Origin: Victivallales bacterium | Lineage (GTDB): Bacteria > Verrucomicrobiota > Lentisphaeria > Victivallales > UBA1829 | Reading direction: 5' to 3' | Length of the DNA: 20,444 nt | NCBI GenBank assembly: GCA_016285335.1 | Contig: JAEEQO010000026.1 | Coordinates: forward strand, 1-20,444 | In this document: positions 1-6,831 of the stretch, piece by piece | Numbering within the stretch: the stretch's first letter is position 1 | Layout: the number at the start of each line of letters is the position of its first letter | Notes under the pieces: model-generated | Database searches by the model: none | What the model was told of the DNA's origin: nothing | Seen by the model: the letters and a program-made list of their open reading frames with translations, nothing else | Position numbers and translations under genes: made by a program

Positions 1-1968
1 GACCTTGTACGAGGCCGCGGCGTTGTTCACTTCCGCCACCCATTCCTTCTTCAGCGCGACGCGTTCCGCGGGGTCGGAGGAGGCGTTCAGGCGCGTGCCG
101 ATGCGGCTTGCGGCGTTCAGGTGCTCGCGTGCCACGCGGAGCGAAACGACGCCCGCGTAGGGATTCAGCATGTCGATCTCGAGCAGGAGCCTGTAGAGCG
201 TGAGGGCGTCGCTTTTGAGCAGCGCGGCCTTTGCCGGGTCGGAGGACGCGGCTTCGGCGGCCTGTTTCCACAGCACGTGGCCGGCGTTCAGCAGCGCGGT
301 CGTGACGAAGTCGTCCTTCGGCAGAAGCGCCGCGTAGCTGCCCAGCACGACGGCGTTCGTGGAGTCGCCCATGTAGGCGTAGGAGAGGATCAGACGGTTC
401 ACGAGCTCGGAGAGGCCGGGCGTGTAGCGGGCGGCCATCCGCTGCAGGATGGGCAGGAGTTCGTCGATCACCAGATTGTACTGTTTGCTGGCGTAATTCT
501 GTTCGGCCCAGGCGGAGACCAGCGTGGACTGATCGCTCATTTCGGGCGCCTTGACCTTGGAGAATTCGGACTGGTAGGTGGCGCGTTTGTCCGGGTCGAT
601 CGCCATGGCGCTTTCGGTCGCCTGCTTGAAATCCTTGTAGGCGGCCGGGGCGTCCTTGAACTGCGGGTAGTATTTCACGAGTTTGCCGAGGTACTTGAAC
701 GCGCGGCGATAGTAGGTCACGGCCTCCTTCTTCAGGTCGGTTTCCTTCCGGAGTTCGCCTTTCGCCTTCGCGGCAGCGGCCGCCGCCTCGGTCGCCTCTG
801 CCATCGCGAGGTAGGAGCGCCCGGTCCAGAATTTCGCGTCGGCTGCGGGCGATTCGCTCTTCTTGCCGTCCTTTTCCAGCGCTTCGTCGGACGCCTCGAA
901 GAGGTCGGGATAACGCCGCACTTCCACGCCGGCCTCCTCGTATTCGCCGAGGAGATAGAAGCAGTGGATGATCTGGGCGGTGGCGTAAGCGGTGAGCATG
1001 TCCTGGCCGCCCCACTGGATCTCGTGGAAATCGACGGCGGAGGAGAGGACGGCGGTCTGCCAGTCGTTGGGGTCGGTCCTGCGGAGACGGCTCTTGTCGT
1101 TGGAGCTCCACTTGTCGCGGTTCTTCACCTCGCCGGAGGTCTTCCTGCGGGCCAGGTCCATCTCGTCGATCTTCATGATGCGGTCGAGGTCCATGCCGAG
1201 GACATCGCCGAGCTGCTTGTACGTGTCGATGCGTTCCCGCTGGGCGTTCGTGTTGCCGGGGTTGTCGACGACGGTCTTCGTAAGCTCGGCGGCCTTTTTC
1301 TGAAGCCGGTTCAGGTCGGAGACCTTGTTCTTGTCCTTCATCATGTCGGAGACTCTGCGCTGGAACGCGGATTTCTCGCGCAGTTCGGCGCGGCGGTTGT
1401 TCTCCGCCGTGGCGAGCTGGAGCAGCGCCTTCGTGTACTGTGTGGCGCGCTTGTCGGAGGTGGTGCCGCGGGTCCAGTCCATGAGCGAGGACGCGTCGTT
1501 TTCACGGCCTTCCTGGTAGTAGATGTTCAGCAGGGCCGTGAGGGGGCGTTCGTAGTCGGAGGGGTCGATCTTCTCGCGTCTGAGGTGGTTGTAGAGGTCT
1601 TCCAGCGGCTTCAGCGCCTTCTGGTTGTCCTTCTTCATGTAGTAGTAGATGCCGAGCGTGCCGAGGGAATTGTAGTAGGCGGGATCGTTTTTCGGGATGC
1701 CGTCGATGATCTTCTGCGCCTCGTCGTTCTTGCCGGAGACGAGGTAGGTCTCCGCGAGCTGGACGCGGTAGAAGTTCGCCATATTCTTCGCCGTGTTTTC
1801 CGCCAGACGTTCCTGCAGGAACCGCGTCGAAAAATCGTACAGCCCGAGGGCATTGAGCTCGCGCGAAAATGCCAGGTCGCGCTTGACCGCGCCCGACTGC
1901 GCGAAAACCGCCGCGCCCGGCAGGGCCAGCATCGCCAATATCGTCAAATAGCGGAATCTGTTCAGCAT
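1..1968 (-). CDS. Secreted TPR-like repeat protein (3' end outside window)
   Basis: The frame is open from an ATG at 1968 to the left edge, giving 656 residues without a stop, so the C-terminus is missing. The start is supported by a GGAG ribosome site just upstream and by a signal peptide: a basic N-terminus (MLNRFR), a hydrophobic core and a probable cleavage after residue 23 (AVFA|QS). The mature part is almost all helical, with spaced Tyr, Ala and Leu positions like degenerate tetratricopeptide repeats (for example LAETYLVSGKNDEAQKII and TAQIIHCFYLLGEYEEAG). An Ala-rich charged helix lies near residues 385-410. Such proteins are usually periplasmic scaffolds or parts of envelope machines, but I cannot name a partner. 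It has its own promoter at 2031-2059. The protein identity is unknown; export and helical-repeat fold are inferred with fair confidence. Confidence 0.8.
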   Translation of the reverse strand, partial: MLNRFRYLTILAMLALPGAAVFAQSGAVKRDLAFSRELNALGLYDFSTRFLQERLAENTAKNMANFYRVQLAETYLVSGKNDEAQKIIDGIPKNDPAYYNSLGTLGIYYYMKKDNQKALKPLEDLYNHLRREKIDPSDYERPLTALLNIYYQEGRENDASSLMDWTRGTTSDKRATQYTKALLQLATAENNRRAELREKSAFQRRVSDMMKDKNKVSDLNRLQKKAAELTKTVVDNPGNTNAQRERIDTYKQLGDVLGMDLDRIMKIDEMDLARRKTSGEVKNRDKWSSNDKSRLRRTDPNDWQTAVLSSAVDFHEIQWGGQDMLTAYATAQIIHCFYLLGEYEEAGVEVRRYPDLFEASDEALEKDGKKSESPAADAKFWTGRSYLAMAEATEAAAAAAKAKGELRKETDLKKEAVTYYRRAFKYLGKLVKYYPQFKDAPAAYKDFKQATESAMAIDPDKRATYQSEFSKVKAPEMSDQSTLVSAWAEQNYASKQYNLVIDELLPILQRMAARYTPGLSELVNRLILSYAYMGDSTNAVVLGSYAALLPKDDFVTTALLNAGHVLWKQAAEAASSDPAKAALLKSDALTLYRLLLEIDMLNPYAGVVSLRVAREHLNAASRIGTRLNASSDPAERVALKKEWVAEVNNAAASYKV

Positions 1969-2030
1969 ATTTTCTCCGGCAGAGTCGTTCTATATAGATA
2001 AGCGAAAAAGTCAAAAAAACAGTTCTTCAT

Positions 2031-2059
2031 ATTATACTACGGTTTTTGCCGATTGTCAA
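2031..2059 (-). promoter_or_regulatory. Sigma-70-type promoter of the TPR-like gene
   Basis: Read on the minus strand, a perfect TTGACA (2059-2054) and a perfect TATAAT (2036-2031) are separated by 17 bp. Transcription would start near 2024 and give a leader of about 55 nt before the ATG at 1968. The -35 box includes the TGA stop codon of the upstream MurC-like gene, so the promoter is packed into the end of that gene. Confidence 0.85.
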
Positions 2060-3531
2060 GCGTATTTCGTCAAGCTTTTTGCCCAAATCGACAAACTTTC
2101 GTCGCGGGCGCCCGCCACGATCACCACGTCGCCGCGTTTCACCGCCTTTTCCAGGTAGTTTCCGCAGGGCAGGCGGTCGTCGAAAACCTTCACCGAACCG
2201 GCGCGTTCCCCGAGCGCGGCGCGGCATGTTTCCGCCGCTTCGGGACTCGTTGGGCTGAACGAGGCAGTGCCGCCCGCATAGTAGACCGGCAGAAAGATGA
2301 ATTCATCGCCGGGACGCAGCAGGGAGGGCAGGGCGTTTGCGAGGGCTTCCCGCATGAAGCGCAGCGGAGCGAACCCGTGCGGCTGAAAGACCGTCACGAC
2401 GCGTCCGTCCGGCGCGAGTTCCTGCGCGGCCCGGATGCACGACGCCAGCTTCTCCACGTTGTGGGCGTAGTCGTCGATCACCTGCGCGCCGTTCGCCATC
2501 ACGCCCGCGCGGTCGAACCGCCGCGCCACGCCGCCGAACTCCGAAACGGCTTTCAGCGCCTCCATCGCGTCGTACCCGCGCGAGGTCAGGACCGTGTGGA
2601 CCGCCATCGCGTTCACGGCGTTGTGGCGGCCGGGCATCGGCAGGCGGATCTCCGGCAGACCGCCGAACGAGCACCACGCGCTGCCGTCCGCCACACGGTA
2701 GGAATCCAGGCGGATGACGTGATGCCCGGCGCACGAAACGGGCGCGTCCGGGTCGCCGCTGAAGAGCAGGACCAGTTTCGATGCGGGGAACTTTTCCGGG
2801 CCGATCTCCTTGAACGCTTCCAGCTCCATGACCGCGCACGAGCGCGCCGACATGGCGAACGCGAGGAAGACTTCGGCGAGTTCCTCCCGCGAATAATGGT
2901 CCGTGCCGATGTTCATGACGAGCGCGGCGTCCGGGACGTAGTTCAGCAGGCTCTTGTCGCTTTCGTCCGCCTCGATCACGAAATCGCGCCCGAAGCCGCC
3001 GCGATAGTTGCCCGCGGCGCCGTCTTCGCGGAACCGCTTCACATAGCCGCCGGACAGCATCCCCGGATCGCCGCCCAGACGGTCCAGCGCATCTGCCAGC
3101 CACGCGCTCACGGTCGTTTTGCCGCAGGTGCCCGTCACGGCGATGGTGAACCGGCCTTTCAACGCGCCGATCCCGAGCGACAGCGCTTCGCTGCGATGGA
3201 GACGTTTCGTTCCGGCGGGCGCGCATTTGAAGTCCGGGTTGTCCTCCTCGATCGCGGTCGAAAACACGATCGCGTCCGGGGCGTAGCCGTCCGCATAGAC
3301 CGAGCCGTCCTGCGGAAAGAGTTTCGCGCCGCATTTGCGGAGCGCGGCGAAGATGCGTTCATTTTCCGGGTGCCCGAGCGCACGGTCGCTGCCGGTCACG
3401 GTGCAGCCGAGGTCGAGGAACATCTGCGCCAGGCCGCTCATGCCGATGCCGCCGATGCCGACGAAGTGAAGGGAACGCGGGATTTTCCGCTGGTTTTTCG
3501 AACTGGAAATGCCGATGGATTCCGATGTCAT
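2056..3531 (-). CDS. MurC-like Mur ligase (UDP-N-acetylmuramate--amino acid ligase family)
   Basis: The 491-residue protein has the three-domain layout of MurC/Mpl ligases, which use ATP to join an amino acid or peptide to UDP-MurNAc in peptidoglycan synthesis or recycling. Visible motifs are the N-terminal dinucleotide-like loop GIGGIGMSG (25-33), the ATP loop GTCGKTT (134-140), EADESD (187-192), GRHNAVNAMA (301-310), GVARRF (334-339) and DDYAHN (353-358). Two positions depart from the usual family patterns as I know them: GTHGKTT has become GTCGKTT, and DDYGHHP/DDFAHHP has become DDYAHN. Length fits MurC. The start has GAGG eight bases upstream. It has its own promoter behind the argC terminator, so it is probably a separate unit. 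It may be the only MurC of the cell or a paralogue with another substrate; the sequence does not decide. Confidence 0.85.
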   Translation of the reverse strand: MTSESIGISSSKNQRKIPRSLHFVGIGGIGMSGLAQMFLDLGCTVTGSDRALGHPENERIFAALRKCGAKLFPQDGSVYADGYAPDAIVFSTAIEEDNPDFKCAPAGTKRLHRSEALSLGIGALKGRFTIAVTGTCGKTTVSAWLADALDRLGGDPGMLSGGYVKRFREDGAAGNYRGGFGRDFVIEADESDKSLLNYVPDAALVMNIGTDHYSREELAEVFLAFAMSARSCAVMELEAFKEIGPEKFPASKLVLLFSGDPDAPVSCAGHHVIRLDSYRVADGSAWCSFGGLPEIRLPMPGRHNAVNAMAVHTVLTSRGYDAMEALKAVSEFGGVARRFDRAGVMANGAQVIDDYAHNVEKLASCIRAAQELAPDGRVVTVFQPHGFAPLRFMREALANALPSLLRPGDEFIFLPVYYAGGTASFSPTSPEAAETCRAALGERAGSVKVFDDRLPCGNYLEKAVKRGDVVIVAGARDESLSIWAKSLTKYA

Positions 3532-3570
3532 GAAGCCTGCCTCGAAATAAACATGATTTACGTTCAGAAA

Positions 3571-3598
3571 ACAATAGCATCATTGGCGGAAAAATCAA
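3571..3598 (-). promoter_or_regulatory. Promoter of the MurC-like gene
   Basis: On the minus strand TTGATT (3598-3593) and TATTGT (3576-3571) are 16 bp apart. The site lies just downstream of the argC terminator, which supports independent transcription of the Mur ligase gene with a leader of about 35 nt. Confidence 0.55.
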
Positions 3599-3621
3599 CC
3601 GTGTTCCGCCTGAAAAAACGC

Positions 3622-3657
3622 AAAAAAACAGGACCGGAAAAAGATTTTCCGATCCTG
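3622..3657 (-). terminator. Intrinsic terminator after argC
   Basis: On the minus strand the arms CAGGATCGGAAAA and TTTTCCGGTCCTG (13 bp, one G-T pair) close a three-base loop and are followed by seven T residues. It begins about 36 bp after the argC stop codon and ends the rplM-rpsI-argC transcript. Confidence 0.93.
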
Positions 3658-3693
3658 CGGCGTTTCTTAACGGATGAACGTCCGGCTGCCGGG

Positions 3694-4722
3694 TCAGACC
3701 AGCGCGGTCTCCTCGGGGAACCCGAACCGGATGTTGAAGTCCTGCACGGCCTGTCCCGACGCGCCTTTGGTGAGGTTGTCGATGCAGGAGAAGAGCAGGA
3801 GTTTTCCGGTGTGGGAGTCGAGCTTGAACCCGATCTCGCAGCAGTTCGTGAGCGTGACGTGCTTCGTGTCCGGGAGTTTTCCGGCGGGGAGCACGCGCAC
3901 GAACCGTTCATTCCCGTAGGCTTTCGCGAACGCGTCCGCCACGGCCTCCTCGGTGCAGCCTTCGGCGGCGTCGAGCACGATGGTCGACTGGATGCCGCGG
4001 TTGGTCGGCACGAGGTGCGGGATGAAGTTCATCTTCAGGGACGGGAGTCCGGCGGCGACGGCGAGTTCCTGCTCGATCTCGGGCAGGTGGCGGTGGCCCG
4101 ACACGCCGTAGGCGCGCACGCTCTCGTTGCATTCCGGGAAGATGTACGGCAGATCGACTTTGCGGCCCGCTCCGGTCACGCCGCTCATGCTGCAAGCCAC
4201 GATGCCTTCCGGCGAGGCGAGTTTCGCCGCCAGGATCGCGGTCGTGGGGAGCAGGATGCTCGTGACGTAGCAGCCCGGGCACGCGATCAGCTTCGCGGTG
4301 CGGATCTGTTCGCGGTAGCGTTCGGGGAGCCCGTACACGGCGTCGGAGAGAAGCGCGGGCGCGGGATGGTCGATCTTGTAGTATTTCTTGTACTGGTCGA
4401 GGGAGCGCAGACGGAAGTCGGCGCTGATGTCGATGACGGTGAGCCCGGCCTTGATGAACGGCTCGGCGAATTCATGCGCGAGTCCGTGGGGCAGGGCCAG
4501 AAACGCGGCGTCGCAGTCCCTGGCGATCGCCTCGGGATCCGGCATGGAGAACGAGAGACCGGTCCCGGCGAGACGGGGGAAGATCTCCGCGATGTCCTTG
4601 CCCGCGTTCTGGCGGGACGTGATCACGCGGATATCGGCATACGGATGACGGGAAAGCAGGCGAAGAAGCTCCTCGCCTGCATATCCCGCGGCGCCGACGA
4701 TCGCGACGCGTACTTTGTCCAT
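3694..4722 (-). CDS. argC: N-acetyl-gamma-glutamyl-phosphate reductase
   Basis: ArgC reduces N-acetylglutamyl phosphate to the semialdehyde with NADPH, the third step of arginine synthesis. The 342-residue protein starts with the Rossmann loop GAAGYAG (10-16) and carries the catalytic cysteine in ACPGCYVTS (Cys151), then GVTGAGRK and the SGHRH-PEI segment with the active-site histidine. The length is normal for the family. I chose the ATG at 4722 because GGAG lies nine bases upstream and MDKVRVAIVG is the usual beginning; a TTG at 4737 is in frame but would overlap the Shine-Dalgarno sequence. The gap to the rpsI stop is 15 bp, so it is cotranscribed with the two ribosomal protein genes. No other arg gene is in the window. 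Confidence 0.97.
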   Translation of the reverse strand: MDKVRVAIVGAAGYAGEELLRLLSRHPYADIRVITSRQNAGKDIAEIFPRLAGTGLSFSMPDPEAIARDCDAAFLALPHGLAHEFAEPFIKAGLTVIDISADFRLRSLDQYKKYYKIDHPAPALLSDAVYGLPERYREQIRTAKLIACPGCYVTSILLPTTAILAAKLASPEGIVACSMSGVTGAGRKVDLPYIFPECNESVRAYGVSGHRHLPEIEQELAVAAGLPSLKMNFIPHLVPTNRGIQSTIVLDAAEGCTEEAVADAFAKAYGNERFVRVLPAGKLPDTKHVTLTNCCEIGFKLDSHTGKLLLFSCIDNLTKGASGQAVQDFNIRFGFPEETALV

Positions 4723-4737
4723 TGCGACAGTCTCCAA

Positions 4738-5133
4738 TTAGCGTTTGGAGAACTGGAAGCGTCTGCGCGCGCCCGGCTGACCGGGTTTCTTGCGTTCCTT
4801 GACTCTGGAATCGCGCGTCAGCATGCCGCTGCTCTTCAGCACGGACTTGTAGTTTTCGTCCGCGAGCACGAGGGCGCGGGCGATGCCGTGACGGATGGCG
4901 CCGGCCTGACCGGCCTTGCCGCCGCCCACGACGGACGCGTCGATGTCATACGCTTCGGCTGCGCCGGAGACGTTCAGGGGCTGCATCACATAGCCGCGGA
5001 GAGCTTCGGTCTCGAAATATTCTTCGAACTTCTGGCCGTTCACGGTGATCTTGCCGCTGCCGGCGTCGATGCGGACGCGGGCGCTGGCGCATTTTCTGCG
5101 ACCGGTGGCGGCGATGGCGTTCTTCTTATCCAT
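4738..5133 (-). CDS. rpsI: 30S ribosomal protein S9
   Basis: The 131-residue protein matches S9 along its whole length: the ATGRRKCASARVR start, GSGKITVNG, the GGGKAGQAGAIRHGIARAL core and the basic C-terminus ending FSKR, which reaches the decoding region of the small subunit (tRNA contact). A GGAG Shine-Dalgarno lies nine bases before the ATG. It follows rplM by 14 bp, the near-universal bacterial pairing, and shares that gene's promoter. Confidence 0.98.
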   Translation of the reverse strand: MDKKNAIAATGRRKCASARVRIDAGSGKITVNGQKFEEYFETEALRGYVMQPLNVSGAAEAYDIDASVVGGGKAGQAGAIRHGIARALVLADENYKSVLKSSGMLTRDSRVKERKKPGQPGARRRFQFSKR

Positions 5134-5147
5134 ATCTCAAAGCTCCA

Positions 5148-5573
5148 TTATTTCACGGGTTCGGGTTTCTGGGCCGCATGCGGATGCTCCGCACCGACGT
5201 ACACTTTCAGCTTGGCGTACTGGGCACGGCCGAGGCGACCCTTCGGCATCATGCCCCACACGGCCTCGCGGACCAGGCGGTCGGCGTGCTTCGCGCGCAT
5301 CTGCTCCGCGGTCTCGACTCTCTGGCCGCTGCGGTAGCCCGTCCAGCGGATGTACTTCTTGCCGGTTTCCTTGCTGCCGGTGAGAACAGCCTTGCCGGCG
5401 TTGATCACGACGACGAACGCGCCGGTGTCGACATGGGGAGTATAGGTCGGTTTATCTTTGCCGCGAAGCGCGTTCGCGATCTTGACGGCAAGTCTTCCAA
5501 GCGGTTCGCCCGCGGCGTCGAACAGCACGAACTTGCGTTCGATCTCGCCAGTCTTGGCCAAATAGGTTTTCAT
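5148..5573 (-). CDS. rplM: 50S ribosomal protein L13
   Basis: The 141-residue protein shows L13 hallmarks: MKTYLAK, LGRLAVKIANALRGKDK, YTPHVDTGAFVVVINAGK, the KKYIRWTGYRSG segment and AVWGMMPKGRLGR. L13 is an early 23S rRNA-binding protein of the large subunit. It is the first gene of the rplM-rpsI-argC operon. GGAG lies about 11 bases before the ATG. The leader between the predicted start site and the ATG is about 120 nt, long enough to hold a regulatory structure. Confidence 0.98.
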   Translation of the reverse strand: MKTYLAKTGEIERKFVLFDAAGEPLGRLAVKIANALRGKDKPTYTPHVDTGAFVVVINAGKAVLTGSKETGKKYIRWTGYRSGQRVETAEQMRAKHADRLVREAVWGMMPKGRLGRAQYAKLKVYVGAEHPHAAQKPEPVK

Positions 5574-5698
5574 CTCAGGATTGCTCCTTGTTCAGTTCAG
5601 TTTGTCGTAACAAAAGTCGAAAAAAGGGCGCTCCGGAACTGCCAGATTCCAGTGCTTTCCTGACGTCGTATTCGGGATATACCACATCGGAATCAATT

Positions 5699-5727
5699 AC
5701 TATACATCCGTTTCCCGTTTTTTTCAA
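5699..5727 (-). promoter_or_regulatory. Promoter of the rplM-rpsI-argC operon
   Basis: On the minus strand TTGAAA (5727-5722) and TATAGT (5704-5699) are separated by 17 bp. No other good match lies between the upstream membrane-protein gene and rplM. The transcript would start near 5692. Confidence 0.8.
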
Positions 5728-5790
5728 GATTATTTTGCGTTTTTCCGCAAACTTTTTCCGCTTTTCGGGGCAAAGGGGAGCGTTTGCCGG

Positions 5791-6294
5791 TCATGGCAGG
5801 GCGTCCTGCGGGGCAGCCGACGGTTCAGCGGGCGGTTCGGAAACTGTGGCGGAAACGGGCTGGTCCTGAACTTGCGGCGATCCCTGACGGTTGAACAGGA
5901 AAAAGAAGGGGATCAGAATCAGCAGGATCAAAACGATAAGCGAGCTTGCCCGAAGCAGCGCCGCCGGAACCCCGAACGGAAGCTCCCGCTGATGTTCGAT
6001 GCGGTCCGCGAGGTCGTCCCAGAACAACCCCGGCAGAACGCCCGAGATCCCCGCCAGGATCTCCGCCCCGGTCCCCGTCATGGATTCGTTCAGCTGATCC
6101 GCAAGGCCGGCGAAGGGCGGCAGACAGAGGACGGCGAACGTCAGCGCGGGGAGGGTGCAGAAGACACCCCACGGCCACAGCAGCGGCACATATGCCGCAT
6201 AATCCCGCCGGATGGCGCGGCGCAGAACGGCGGCGGCGGCGACCGAGACGGCAGCGGCGAAAAGCGTGGGGAAAAGACTCGGGTGAAACGTCAT
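5791..6294 (-). CDS. Small membrane protein of unknown function
   Basis: I do not recognise this 167-residue protein. It has three probable membrane helices: about residues 6-25, 36-60 and 113-134. A segment of about 50 residues with an amphipathic, Asp/Glu-containing stretch (around 64-108) lies between helices two and three. The C-terminal tail (136-167) is rich in Pro, Ala, Gln and Ser and looks disordered. The coding frame has the same GC-rich third positions as its neighbours and no competing frame has a better start, but there is no clear Shine-Dalgarno before the ATG at 6294. It lies downstream of a leftward promoter and terminator pair at 6364-6541, so its expression could depend on read-through. 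Confidence 0.65.
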   Translation of the reverse strand: MTFHPSLFPTLFAAAVSVAAAAVLRRAIRRDYAAYVPLLWPWGVFCTLPALTFAVLCLPPFAGLADQLNESMTGTGAEILAGISGVLPGLFWDDLADRIEHQRELPFGVPAALLRASSLIVLILLILIPFFFLFNRQGSPQVQDQPVSATVSEPPAEPSAAPQDALP

Positions 6295-6363
6295 GGCGTG
6301 TTTGCTTCGGCGGATTCCCGGCGGCAGGAACTCCGCCCGTTTGAATTGATAGAGATACCATCT

Positions 6364-6412
6364 AAAAAAGTGAGACAGCAGGGAAAAAGGGAGGGTAAAA
6401 CCCTGCTGCCTC
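6364..6412 (-). terminator. Leftward intrinsic terminator or attenuator
   Basis: On the minus strand GAGGCAGCAGGG pairs with CCCTGCTGTCTC (one mismatch) around a 17-base loop and is followed, after two bases, by TTTTTT. It lies about 70 bp before the ATG of the small membrane protein and about 100 bp after a leftward promoter. Confidence 0.75.
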
Positions 6413-6506
6413 AGGAGTGCGGATCATCTGTTGCGGTTTCCGCCTGTCCATTTTGCCTTGGGAAAACCGTCTTTTCTGTTCGACCGGGCCGTTCAGGCGG
6501 AACGCT
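6365..6506 (-). ncRNA. Candidate leader RNA or small RNA (about 140 nt)
   Basis: The unit is defined only by a promoter on its right (6513-6541) and the strong terminator on its left (6364-6412). I see no match to 6S, SRP, RNase P or tmRNA. It may be an independent small RNA or an attenuated leader of the membrane-protein gene. A 29-codon frame from the ATG at 6451, with AAGG just before it, runs into the terminator stem and ends at the T run, which could be a leader peptide. Expression is not shown by the sequence. Confidence 0.35.
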
Positions 6507-6512
6507 TCATAT

Positions 6513-6541
6513 ACTTTACGTCTTTTCCGGCGAAAAATCAA
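6513..6541 (-). promoter_or_regulatory. Leftward promoter
   Basis: On the minus strand TTGATT (6541-6536) and TAAAGT (6518-6513) are 17 bp apart. The words around the -35 box (GGCTTGATTTT) are the same as in the two rightward promoters at 6595 and 8753. Confidence 0.5.
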
Positions 6542-6594
6542 GCCCGCCGGGGAAAAAAGCACGAAAAAAGACCGGATATTGCCTATAATATGGC

Positions 6595-6623
6595 TTGATT
6601 TTCTTTTTTTTGAATGGTATAGT
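6595..6623 (+). promoter_or_regulatory. Promoter of the FAD oxidoreductase gene
   Basis: TTGATT (6595-6600) and TATAGT (6618-6623) are 17 bp apart, with TGG directly before the -10 box (extended -10). The leader to the ATG at 6832 would be about 200 nt. The element is nearly identical to the promoter at 8753-8781. Confidence 0.8.
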
Positions 6624-6831
6624 ATTCAGATAGCCGGAATGGTTTCTGCCGTTTGAAAAATCGGTTCCGTTCGGAAAAATCTTTGAAAACCAGAAGCTTT
6701 CGATGCTTTCGCCTGCCTTCTGCGTGAATCGTGCCCGGTTGGAACGTATCCTCGTGCATCCCGCCGGACGCTTTTCTTTTCAAAAAGCGGACTCGGTTTT
6801 TTCAGAAAACAACTTGAAAAGATTTCGTTTC

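Larger units (their letters stand above)
6295..6831. other. 537-bp intergenic region with divergent promoters
   Basis: This region separates the leftward membrane-protein gene from the rightward oxidoreductase gene. It holds a leftward promoter (6513-6541), a leftward intrinsic terminator (6364-6412) and a rightward promoter (6595-6623). Each promoter has TTGATT as its -35 box. No convincing protein gene is visible apart from a possible 29-codon leftward frame starting at 6451. Confidence 0.7.

Noticed and set aside
2056..3531. Assignment as Mpl recycling ligase
   Set aside because: The DDYAHN and GTCGKTT motifs fit neither Mpl nor MurC exactly; the motifs alone do not separate them.
2053..5337. 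A plus-strand open frame of 1094 codons opposite the MurC-like, argC and rpsI genes
   Set aside because: It is antisense to three clear genes and has low-complexity Arg/Gly/Val/His-rich content; it is a by-product of GC-rich third positions.
5732..5758. Plus-strand terminator TTTGCG/CGCAAA followed by CTTTTT
   Set aside because: No plus-strand gene lies upstream to be terminated; the stem is only 6 bp and T runs are common here.
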